Shown here piece after piece: positions 12,598 through 20,295 of a stretch of 64,000 nt of DNA. Origin of the DNA: Apostichopus japonicus. Its lineage: Eukaryota; Echinodermata; Holothuroidea; Aspidochirotida; Stichopodidae. Made by a program: the position numbers and the translations under genes. The stretch spans positions 18,878,054 to 18,942,053 of the forward strand of contig NC_092562.1 of the NCBI RefSeq assembly GCF_037975245.1. Reading direction: 5' to 3'. How positions within the stretch are numbered: position 1 is the first letter of the stretch; the number at the start of each line of letters is the position of its first letter. The notes under the pieces are model-generated. The model saw nothing but the letters and a program-made list of their open reading frames with translations, was not told the DNA's origin and did not search any database.

Positions 12598-13720
12598 ATC
12601 ACCACCGAATATCCTGTTTTATTTTATAAGTTTAATTCTTTTACTGCCATTTCATTTACACCAGGGTCTGTTCAAAGTATATCTCTTTCAAAATCCGGCT
12701 TTAGTTTTCATAAATGATTTCGATTTCTCTTTTCCAAGTATAATATTACCATTTCGAGGGAGAGGAAGTCATTAAACAACTTTAACAGCTCAGCTCTGTA
12801 TGACCATGGAGCTATAAACCTGGGACCCAGGTTTATAGCTCCATGGTATGACTGACTGACTGACAACAAGTGTGTGTTATAATAGTGTACCATTTGACAA
12901 GTAAAATGTTTTTTATGGTTTTTCTTTTAATAAAATGAAAGCGAGCACATGAATGAATCGAATTATTTGTCTTGAAACAAGTTTCCATGTCGGAAATTCA
13001 ATCACAAATATGATCTCAAATCTTGGACCTTGATTGTTTATCATTCGACCCCCCCCCCCACCCAAAAAAAAAAACACACTTAATGCGTTGTTAATTAAGA
13101 CTGAAGCCTATTGATCAGGCATTTTAATATCCAAACAACTGACTAAATTCGAGACAAAGAGGAGATGTTACCAATACATGTTAAAATTTCTAATTTTCAT
13201 GTTTTTTTCTACCACGTCATCTATCAAACTTGAAGGAAATTATAAACAAAATTTAAACGAAATGCTAATCATTTCATCAAGTTAAAGGTACTCTGTCGGT
13301 CCGAAAACATTTAGGCCCACTACCGAGACTTTTGACGTGAGGAGTATAAGTTCAATGTATAGCCACGACCTGCTAGACTCACCGCTGCCGATGCTCAGAA
13401 TGAAGTAAATCTATAAAGGGTTAGGCTATATAGACCTAATGCTTGAAGAAATAATCTGATCTTATTTTCGTCCCACGACCCAGCGAAATTTATTCCGCGA
13501 CCCACAGTTGGGACGGTTCCCAAGAATAGAGCGACGCTATATTGCAGAGCTATATAACCCATACCGTGCACCAATCCAAACTAAACTGTTTTTCTTACGA
13601 TCTATGGGGGAATAAACTTAATGACTCAGAAATTTGAGTCAAACAACAAATAAAACATACAGTTTATATTCTTATGTGCATATAATACATCACACTCACC
13701 ACCGAAAATGTTTTATCCAT
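83..13720 (-). CDS. Ig plus class I cytokine receptor-like protein (six exons)
   Basis: Coding exons in transcript order are 13720-13700, 8287-8206, 6305-6255, 2813-2580, 1290-1125 and 245-83. They total 717 nt, or 238 residues plus TAG. Residues 1-34 form a signal peptide with a hydrophobic core near VIVLWCC. Residues 52-129 are one Ig domain with the C, W, D-x-G-x-Y-x-C pattern. Residues 130-238 start a fibronectin-III-like domain with C141-x9-C151-x-W153, the signature of domain 1 of class I cytokine receptors, and end in a strand like YYVTVCAVNCLGH. The Ig-then-cytokine-receptor order and the residues around CTWHE and VNxLGH recall CNTFR and IL6RA by family knowledge. No WSXWS domain and no membrane segment are visible. 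A weak phase-1 donor (GTTTGT, 93-88) could splice to exons beyond the window, so the stop at 83 may be intronic read-through. Ligand and function are unknown. Confidence 0.72.
246..1124. other. intron 5 of the cytokine-receptor-like gene
   Basis: About 880 bases of AT-rich intron. I see no coding segment, tandem repeat or recognisable mobile element. Confidence 0.6.
1125..1290 (-). CDS. cytokine-receptor-like gene, exon 5 (receptor domain 1, first half)
   Basis: The acceptor is TGTTAACAG and the donor GTAAGTAG. The exon is 166 nt, phase 1 to 2. It encodes APDCWTRLRGIYNCTWHE, which holds the C-x9-C-x-W signature, followed by strands up to TPDNDGT. Confidence 0.75.
1291..2579. other. intron 4 of the cytokine-receptor-like gene
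   Basis: About 1.3 kb of intron. A C-run lies near 1815-1831, and a G-rich stretch (GGGGAGGGGGGTGGGGGTGG) near 2147-2166. Nothing coding is seen. Confidence 0.6.
2580..2813 (-). CDS. cytokine-receptor-like gene, exon 4 (Ig domain)
   Basis: A single 234-nt 1-1 exon encodes a whole Ig domain. It contains VTLHC, then VAWYKDG, then SGDYSC, followed by the donor GTGAGCTC. Symmetric phase-1 Ig exons are the standard shuffled module of animal extracellular proteins. Confidence 0.85.
3301..3515. repeat. 33-bp minisatellite, about 6.5 copies
   Basis: Head-to-tail copies of a 33-bp unit read ACACAAGTGTATCTATTTTATC then TTGGGCTCGAA. The central four copies are nearly identical, and the outer copies have ATG or ATA variants. 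It lies in intron 3 of the cytokine-receptor-like gene. Because 33 is a multiple of three it stays open in several frames on both strands, which explains the spurious reading frames here. Confidence 0.9.
3531..4534. repeat. cluster of GGGGTA9CAA / TTGT9ACCCC motifs
   Basis: Eight copies of a motif close to GGGGTAAAAAAAAACAA or its reverse complement occur within 1 kb, in both orientations. They lie near 3532, 3558, 3888 (inverted), 3921, 4299 (inverted), 4319 (inverted), 4355 and 4517 (inverted). Intervening sequence is unrelated. Opposite copies could pair as hairpins. The nature of the element is unknown. Confidence 0.7.
4535..6254. other. remainder of intron 3, no recognised feature
   Basis: AT-rich intron of the cytokine-receptor-like gene. 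I see no coding exon or clear repeat. Confidence 0.55.
6255..6305 (-). CDS. cytokine-receptor-like gene, exon 3 (acidic linker)
   Basis: A 51-nt symmetric 1-1 exon lies between acceptor TTGTCACAG and donor GTAAGGAAT. It encodes a short acidic linker (DSCYVLGADEEEIE) before the Ig domain and contains one cysteine. Because it is symmetric, skipping it would keep the frame. Confidence 0.6.
6306..8205. other. intron 2 of the cytokine-receptor-like gene
   Basis: About 1.9 kb. The stretch 7265-7405 is built from short TAGGCCTA / GGCTAGGC motifs (AGGCTAGG, AGGCCTAACTTAGG), a composition seen again at 56520-56830. Nothing else is recognised. Confidence 0.6.
8206..8287 (-). CDS. cytokine-receptor-like gene, exon 2 (signal peptide)
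   Basis: The acceptor is ACATTTTCAG and the donor GTATGTATC. The exon is 82 nt, phase 0 to 1. It encodes a hydrophobic run (VIVLWCCVTSVTAS) typical of a signal peptide core and cleavage region. Confidence 0.65.
12420..12545 (+). mobile_element. possible tRNA-derived SINE fragment
   Basis: A tRNA-like head contains AGTTGCTTAGGGGGT (A-box-like) and GTTCGAATCC (B-box-like) about 45 bases further on. It is followed by an unrelated body and then a TA-rich tail. A second TTCGAA loop in the opposite sense lies just upstream at about 12393, so the structure may be compound. Confidence 0.45.
12536..12600. repeat. TA-rich microsatellite
   Basis: Runs of TATATA with interspersed TGTATA, directly after the SINE-like segment. 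It may be that element's tail. Confidence 0.85.
12803..12847. repeat. 45-bp perfect palindrome
   Basis: Two 22-base arms, starting ACCATGGAGCTATAAACC and ending in its exact complement, flank a single A at 12825. A short TGAC repeat follows on the right. The direct repeat GTATGAC occurs at both edges. Confidence 0.9.
13700..13720 (-). CDS. cytokine-receptor-like gene, first coding exon
   Basis: Seven codons (MDKTFSV) are followed by the strong donor GTGAGTG in phase 0. The next exon opens in phase 0 and completes a signal peptide. This is the only ATG-donor combination I found upstream that joins in frame. The exon is tiny and the distance to exon 2 is 5.4 kb, so another first exon is possible. 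Confidence 0.5.
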
Positions 13721-14814
13721 ATTGACCAGTCGATTCACACAGTAAAAGGCAACTTGATCCTGTAGAGGCGCGGTGAATTCCTATAGCAGTCTATAATTCA
13801 AAGCTTAAACAATTGAGACAAGCTGCTAAATCTTTACATGCATATTTATACAAAAAGTTCACAGTCACTGTTGCATTTCAAATCAAACTTAAATGCTGCC
13901 GAAACTGGAAATCTTTCCCATAATAAAGACACAGATATTAAGCAAACATTATAGTCCAAAGTAAAAAGTTCTCCAATAATAAGATGACGACGTTATAGAG
14001 ACATCTACTTCCCAGAAGAAAAAAACACTTTGATAGCCATGTTCCATTTTGTCTTCTATATTTGGTATCATTTTTTTGGCTTTTGCTGCTGTCTCAGGTG
14101 TGCACGTTTTGTCGAGATACTGAATACATGCATGGCTGGTTTCTGCGGTTAAGTTTGCAGAGAGCGGAAGTTTGAATAGAGGGCAATGTATACTTTCATG
14201 TAAATTTTATCAATTTCAGACTCCATTTTAAACAGGGCCTTTATTGAAGAAAAAAAATTAGTGCATGGGTGGGCCATTTCCCAAAAGGGACCATCATGAC
14301 ACTATCTAAGCAGGAGCGCCACCATCAGTTGCCAACAGTTGCCTCCCAAATTGCCGGAAATGTCACTTCCCAGGCACTGTTAGTTGCATCTAAACATTCT
14401 TTATTTTGAGGTCTCATTGTTTAGACATTTACACTTCCAAAAATAATAAAAAAAAGTTAATTAGAAAAATTGTATTCGGTAAAGTTACTTTTGTAGGGAA
14501 AATATGTTACTTTATAGGCTCTGGTTTATTCCTTGTTTTACACAGGTAATTGAAGCCTTATGCAAGCACGCTAGGGCATTATAATGATGAGGGGAAGCCA
14601 TATGGGGAGTTTAGGTCTAAATTAATTGTTACTAGTTTTACATGCCACCTATACTGGGGTGGGGAGGGGGGATTGAGCTGATTAGGTGGGCCGTGTAGGG
14701 GACTGGGGGACCGCCCCCTGTTATTATGTTAAAAAAGGCCCTGCAATTTGATAATGTTATACTAACAGGTGCGTATCCAGGGGGGGCGTTGGGGGCGCGC
14801 GCCCCCCGGGTAAG

Positions 14815-14945
14815 AAAAAGAGGAGAGAAAAAAAGAGAAGAAAAAAGGAAAAAAGAGGGGAAAAAGAGGAGGAGGAGAGGAAGGAAGGGAAAAGAAAAAG
14901 AAGAAAGAGAGAAGAAGGAGAAAAGGAGGGAGTAAAAGAAAAACG
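14815..14945. repeat. purine-rich (GA/GGA) tract
   Basis: About 130 bases of almost pure purine on the plus strand (AGAGGAG, GAAAAAG and similar). It reads as a Lys/Glu/Arg-rich frame on one strand and a Ser/Phe/Leu-rich frame on the other. Neither is credible as coding. Confidence 0.85.
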
Positions 14946-15310
14946 CGAAGACACCGGGAAGAGAAAGAGGAACAGTGACATCATTACAGCGCTGAAGGGT
15001 AGCCAGTGACGGATCAATAATTTCGTAAAAGTGTGCCTCACCCTACCCCTTACACCGACAACTCCATTTTTTTGACGTTTCCATTTTCCTCTCTTTCTAA
15101 TGATCTATATATATACTATATATGGTCTATCATAACGCGTGTGTAGAATTGTGCTATGAAACCAACTGTGGCTGGTCTCGAACTCGACCGTGTCGTCGGG
15201 GAACATGACGCATTTTGGAATGGGGGCGAACGCCCCCCCCCCCCATTCAGCATTTTTTTTAAATGATATCGCTAAGTAATTTCAAAATAGAAAGTGCTTA
15301 GATGCAACTT

Positions 15311-15476
15311 ACAAGGCCTGGGAAGTGTCATTTCCAGCGATCTGGGAGACATTTTCGGCCAAAATTTGCTTGTACGCTTCGCGCTAACAAATGGTCCTGG
15401 GTAGTGCCATTTCCAGCGATCTGGGAGGCATTTTCGGCCAAAATCTTCTTGTACGCTTCGCGCCAACCTATGGTGG
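15311..15476. repeat. tandem pair of about 84-bp units
   Basis: Two adjacent copies share GTCATTTCCAGCGATCTGGG, then TTTTCGGCCAAAAT, CTTGTACGCTTCGCGC and ATGGT. The module recurs at 16110-16215, at 16800-16912, and inverted at 14300-14375, so it is a building block of this repeat family. Confidence 0.8.
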
Positions 15477-15889
15477 CGCTACGCTTAGATAATTTGCCTA
15501 CAGGCTTCGCCCCTCCCTTGGCAAATTCCTCGCTACGCGCCTGTTCGAATTAGTAACGCAAACAGCAGATATCACATCATACCAGTGAGCATGAAAAAGG
15601 CGTTCCAGGATGAAAATCCTCAAAACTGTCCGACTTGCCTGAAAAAATAACCAAAAATTTTCGCGCGCGTTCAACGTGTCAATGTCAATATCATATAAGC
15701 AAGCATCGGTTATTACATCGCATGCCATCATGTACCGTACGGTCCGTTAAAATTGCGCAGTATACCGCGGGATGCTAATGTAAACAACGACATGTCTCAT
15801 GTAGATGTATAAAAAGCATGGAGGTCCAATTATGTCAAAAGTTTCTTTTACATTAGTAATGGCGAATTAGGGGCTGCACCCCCGCCGCG

Positions 15890-16272
15890 CAGTGGCGGAG
15901 CGTCCATACGGTCAGGGGGGCGGATGCCCCCCCCCCCCTGACGGACTCAAATGGACTGCTGGCGCCTTTTTCAGCTCTTTACCACTTTTTACTTATTCTA
16001 GATTATTGACTTTTTTATTGCGCTCTCATCTACTTATTGACATTTCTCACATTTTGTTGGTGTAATTTGGCGATGACACCCTATTCTTCGTTTATCTGCA
16101 AATTAGCCAGGCCCTGAAAGGGTCATTTCCGGCGATCTAGGGAGTATCTTTACTCAAAAATTGTCTGTGCGCTACGCGCCAACCAGTGGTGGCGCTCCGC
16201 TTAGATAGTGTCGAAAGCGCCCCTACAGACCATTCTCGCCCCTCCTGACCAATACCCCTAGCTCCGCCACTG
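15890..16272. mobile_element. hAT-like MITE with 8-bp target duplication
   Basis: Terminal repeats CAGTGGCGGAGC (left) and GCTCCGCCACTG (right) are exact inverses. They are flanked by identical 8-bp CCGCCGCG at 15882-15889 and 16273-16280. An 8-bp duplication and CAGNGGCGG ends are hallmarks of hAT transposons. The element is 383 bp, has no coding capacity, and is nested inside the larger element. Confidence 0.85.
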
Positions 16273-17074
16273 CCGCCGCGCCTCCTACGCCTATGTGTGT
16301 AGTGTTCGGTTTCGGAAATATCTGCTATTTTTTCATTTCCTTCAACCGAGTTTTATAATAGCCGTTATAAGAGGTTTAATATTTCTACACCAATAAATTA
16401 ACTGTGTCTGAATTTTTGAAAATTTCTGACCAACATTCTGCATCACACTTCCCTCTACTCGTGCAATTTTGACCGGTCTGTTAGGGGTTGAAGGAAGTTT
16501 TTCTATATTGGTTGTCCATAGATGAAATTTTGTACAACATTATGGGTATGTTTTCAAGTGAGTTTATTCACGAGAAATGTGAATTTTCAAATTCTGAACA
16601 AATTTGGGGCTTAAAACCTTGAAAAGTGGGGCTGACGGGTATTGTGGGCCGCGACGTAGAATCACCTACAAAAGCAAAGACCCACAGGAGATGCGATCAG
16701 GTCGAACATGACGTGTGCCGGGTTGACAATCTTCAAAAAGGTTATGGATGGAAAAAAAACTATTAGGAAATACTTGGTTCTCAGGCAAAAAGTGTACATC
16801 TGGTTGGTCATTTCAAGCCCGAGAAGTGCCGTTTCCGGTGATCTGGGGGGTATCAAAACCAGAAATTTTCTTGTACGCTGCGCGGCAACTGATGGTGGCG
16901 CTCCGCTTAGATAGTAATTCGCGCCCCCCCCCCCCCCGGGTTAGAAAATCCTGGATACGCGCCTGACTAACACCGGTAAAGAAAATAGAAATGTTTCTAG
17001 ACATGGAGAGAATATAATGCATTCCTTGTATGACCAAGGATCACACACAGCGGGAGGCGAAACAACTTGCAAAG

Positions 17075-17290
17075 ATGGCAGGATTAGAAGAATTTTTGTA
17101 TGCCACCTTGATCTATACGAGTATAGGCCTATACGCTATGGTATACGGTATATATGGCACGTTCTTCTATTCGGCTGTAGAAAAGACGGTGTATAACGCG
17201 GGTGTTGGAAACGGGAAATATCCGGGGACACTTGTACCGGCCGACGGCTCCCGGATTACCCGCGGAAAGAAAAACAGCAAACTTAAATAA
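17075..17290 (+). CDS. candidate small membrane protein, 71 aa
   Basis: The start in the context AAAGATGGCA opens 71 residues ending at TAA 17288-17290. An upstream in-frame ATG at 17030 would add 15 residues. Residues about 5-30 (FLYATLIYTSIGLYAMVYGI and on) form one hydrophobic membrane segment. The tail is basic (RGKKNSKLK). Codon use looks balanced rather than random, and AATAAA (17286-17291) overlaps the stop codon. I do not recognise a family. It could be an intronless small gene, a terminal exon, or chance. It lies in repeat-rich intergenic DNA between two divergent genes. Confidence 0.35.
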   Translation: MAGLEEFLYATLIYTSIGLYAMVYGIYGTFFYSAVEKTVYNAGVGNGKYPGTLVPADGSRITRGKKNSKLK

Positions 17291-17299
17291 AGAAAAAGG

Positions 17300-18545
17300 A
17301 CTTAACGTTTACAAGATCTTTTTTCATGCTATTTAAAATAGGCTACATAACATATACTGTCCCGTGACCAGTCTAACTTTGGCTCAGCGCCAACCGGCCT
17401 AATTGGCGTCCGAGTGCCAATCATACATAAAATCAGCATCCTGGACGTGGCGCCGAAACGCATGCATGTCTATATAACAGTAGTACAACGCGCAGCCATT
17501 CGATATACAATAGAAGCTCAATCAAACTTTATCACCCAATCGGCATTTACGAGAGGAAAAAAGACATTCTGTAAGCGTTTAGTACAAACCAGTAAACTAA
17601 ATAGTACAAAGAGCGACCATTTAAACGACGACAATTGCTTGATTTTCACGTTACAATATTAGAGACGCCGATATCGCCATATATGAACATAATATGTTTT
17701 TTATGCGTTGTAGCATTTCTATATGGCAGCTTATCATTTTTTAATGTGTAATTACTGATTTATTTGAAACTACAAATTAATATTTCATATACAATGTTTT
17801 GTCGATATTGGAAGTTATTAAGTTTGTGATACAAATTAGTGTACGCACCTTTCATACCAATTTCATCCTACGGGTTTTCACGGTTCTATGTTCTACACAT
17901 ATACTAAAGGGAGTAATACCTAATTAAACTGGGTACAAACGCGGCGGCAGAGAGTTCAATATTGAAGGGTGGGGGTATATCAACTTCGAAGGCAGTGGGA
18001 CATGTGAATTTGAATTATAGGGCAAAACATGCACACAAAAAAAACAAACACAATAGTTTGCGAACCGTCGCTCTATAGCAGGTCAGAACGCATATACCCA
18101 TCAATCGACTAACCTAAATTAATGTTCCCTACGAAATATGAAAAAAAAATTGCAGATAAGAAAACATACAACAGAGTATATATTTTTCTCATTCGGATTT
18201 AACATAATGCATTCACCAACATAAACTTCTTACCTGTTTTTGACTTGCGCTGAATTCGTATACCGAAGTGGTAAAGGGCCAATAGCAAGCTGTGTTCACA
18301 TTCCGCGTAAGAAGCTTGGGTTGACTCCGTGGCAGTGCGGCCCAGCCAGCAGGGGGGCAGGGGCAGAGTGCCCCCCCCCCTCGGAAATTGTTGGGACGCG
18401 ATGGGCGACGGTGAAAAATCAAATGGAGCAACAACAAAAATCTAAATGTACTCGAACCTGGGGGATGGAGCCGATGATGGGGAATTACTCAAGAAACGGT
18501 CTCCTCAAAAATATGTGCGTTACGAGCGCGATTGCATTGTATGTA
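17300..18545. other. intergenic, mostly unrecognised
   Basis: No supported gene. A fragment around 18335-18395 (GGGGGGCAGGGG, then a C10 run) resembles the GC-rich ends of the hAT-like repeats nearby. The rest is AT-rich without visible structure. Confidence 0.5.
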
Positions 18546-18560
18546 TGTATGTATGTATAT
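18540..18560. repeat. GTAT microsatellite
   Basis: About five GTAT units, at the 3' end of the split SINE on the minus strand. Short microsatellite tails are common at SINE 3' ends. Confidence 0.7.
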
Positions 18561-19410
18561 GTGATCTTCCCGCAAGCAGGAACTCGCGAAAGAAGCCATG
18601 AAGGCTTATAGACTCGCAAGCTGACCGAAGCCAATCTCTCGGCACACATCCATTTAACGTCCATGTCAGGAAGTTGTTATTGAACAACACCCTTGCCAGA
18701 CGACACACATTGCTGTCGGCGGGGAATCGAACCGGGGATCTCATGACTGGGAGCAAGGGCGGCGGAAGCACTTTTAATCTGGGGGGGGGGGCACCGACGT
18801 CGAAGGGCACTTTGCAGAAATTCGATTGGACTGATGCAGCCTGATATTTAGTACCCTTCATAACTCTTATTGTATTATCTTATTTGCGTATACACATCAC
18901 TCCATCAACGCCACCCCCCCCCCCCTCAAGGAAACAATGCATACTAGCACTGCAGTATCTAATGTGCAAATTGGGAAACAAGGAAAACGACAAAATAAGG
19001 TGAAATCATTATAAAGGGTTATAACACGGCAAATGATTGTATGTTATTTGCATGCGATGTAATAACCAACGCATGCCTATATGATATGCACATTAACATG
19101 TTGAAGGCGCGCGTAGCGCGCGAAAAATTTTGGTAATATTTTTCGGGCAAGTCGTTACAGCCCCCCCCCCCCAATCAAATTCGGCTCCTACGCCTGTTGT
19201 AGTAAACATTTAAAACTTCCCGAAATATTTCATTCGACGTGGGTTTCCCTTTGTAAACTCTTTTCTTATTTAGAAATTTTTATATAGAAAAAGGGCACAT
19301 TTTTAATCTGAGGAAAAGTGGGGGGCACGTGCCCCCTGTGCCCCCCCGGTTCCGCCGCCCTTGACTGGGAGACGCCGGCGTTAACCACTAGGCTAACGTC
19401 TCTCTGAGTG
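18550..19410 (-). mobile_element. tRNA-derived SINE, split by an insertion
   Basis: Read on the minus strand, the tRNA-like head has the A box TAGCCTAGTGG (19395-19385) and the B box GGTTCGATTCC (18733-18723). A body with ACGTTAAATG and GCGAGTTCCTGCTTGC follows. The two boxes are separated by a 610-bp hAT-like element. Removing it restores a tRNA-like spacing. A second, uninterrupted copy lies at 25402-25641. Confidence 0.8.
18754..19363. mobile_element. hAT-like MITE inserted in a SINE
   Basis: Perfect 14-bp terminal inverted repeats, CAAGGGCGGCGGAA and TTCCGCCGCCCTTG, are flanked by the identical 8-bp ACTGGGAG (18746-18753 and 19364-19371). There is no coding capacity. Positions 19050-19160 match, inverted, the segment 15595-15735 inside the other composite element, which ties the two families together. 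Confidence 0.85.
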
Positions 19411-20225
19411 GCCATTGTCTCTCTGAGTGGCCATATATTTATATTAACATGCATGTTTTTTCCAATATGTGATATAACCGGATGGCTTTCGACCGCGCAG
19501 GCGCGCTGGCACATTAGTTTTCCGTTCCCCCCCCCCCCAAAAAAAATGGTAAAGTTTTTGTGGTGGGAAGAGAGTGCATCTCGGAGGGCAGTGGCATGTG
19601 TTAACTTGATTTGAGGGGCCAAACCACAAAATCACCTCAAAGTGGATCTTCTATACACTCTGAAATTCCATGTTTTGAATGTTTTTGCAAAAACGTTTTA
19701 ATTAGTATTTTTTCAACTTGATCAGGCACTGTATAATTATCTTGTCTACTAACTTACATCAGGGCACTTTTTAAATGACAAAAAAGTGCACTTTTTAGTT
19801 CCTAAAATGTAATACGGGAAAAAAGGGGGCTCTTCTCATTTATTGAAAGGGACACGAACTCATAGCAGTACTTTTACCACCCAGCGCGTACCGTTCAGCT
19901 GATTTCACTTTTTTTTTTACAAGGTTACGTAAAGTAGCCAATTTCTTTTAAAATTTTCTCGCGAACTACTAGGTTTTATGAAATAAAGTTATATTTTTGG
20001 AAAACAAATCCTCCAAATTAGCTATCCAATAACCTGGAATACCTCATGGCAGGACCACTTTAAGACAATGAAAGACACTGTCAAATACAGTATGTATATA
20101 CATGTAGGAAGAACAACATTAAGTTCAGACTGCCTCCCGTGAAGTTCACGTAAACAGTACCACTAGAGCTTCTCACACAGTCACTCTCACAGCTCGCAAC
20201 AATACTAGTCACTACAACTTTCAAG
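19411..20225. other. intergenic and likely TMEM8 5' UTR
   Basis: GTCTCTCTGAGTGGCCAT is tandemly duplicated at 19398-19434. A C-run then A-run lies at 19528-19548. The last 100 bases before 20226 are a plausible 5' leader. No clear TATA box was identified. Confidence 0.5.
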
Positions 20226-20295
20226 ATGGAAACGGAAAGGCTGATAATCGTTCTGGGAATTTTCCAACACTTTCTTGTGGCTGAAACTTTTACAG
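20226..20295 (+). CDS. TMEM8: TMEM8 exon 1 (signal peptide)
   Basis: It starts in the context TCAAGATGG and encodes METERLIIVLGIFQHFLVA and on, a signal peptide. The donor is GTTCGT, phase 1. Confidence 0.85.

Larger units (their letters stand above)
8288..13699. other. intron 1 of the cytokine-receptor-like gene
   Basis: A 5.4-kb intron. It holds a TG-rich run at 11276-11306, a tRNA-like SINE head near 12420-12545, a TA microsatellite and a 45-bp palindrome, each listed separately. Short reading frames on either strand here lack splice support and similarity. Confidence 0.5.
14766..16965. mobile_element. composite TIR element, about 2.2 kb
   Basis: The left end CAGGTGCGTATCCAGG (14766-14781) matches the reverse complement of the right end, CAGGCGCGTATCCAGG. 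ACTAA or ACTAACA is repeated directly outside both ends, so the duplication is 5 to 7 bp depending on where the terminus is drawn. The inside holds a purine-rich tract, GC-rich blocks, a tandem pair and a nested hAT-like element at 15890-16272. No transposase frame is visible, so it is non-autonomous. Confidence 0.6.

Noticed and set aside
14726-15041. Lys/Glu/Arg-rich frame (plus) and Ser/Phe/Leu-rich frame (minus)
   Set aside because: Both are translations of a purine-rich tract inside a transposon.
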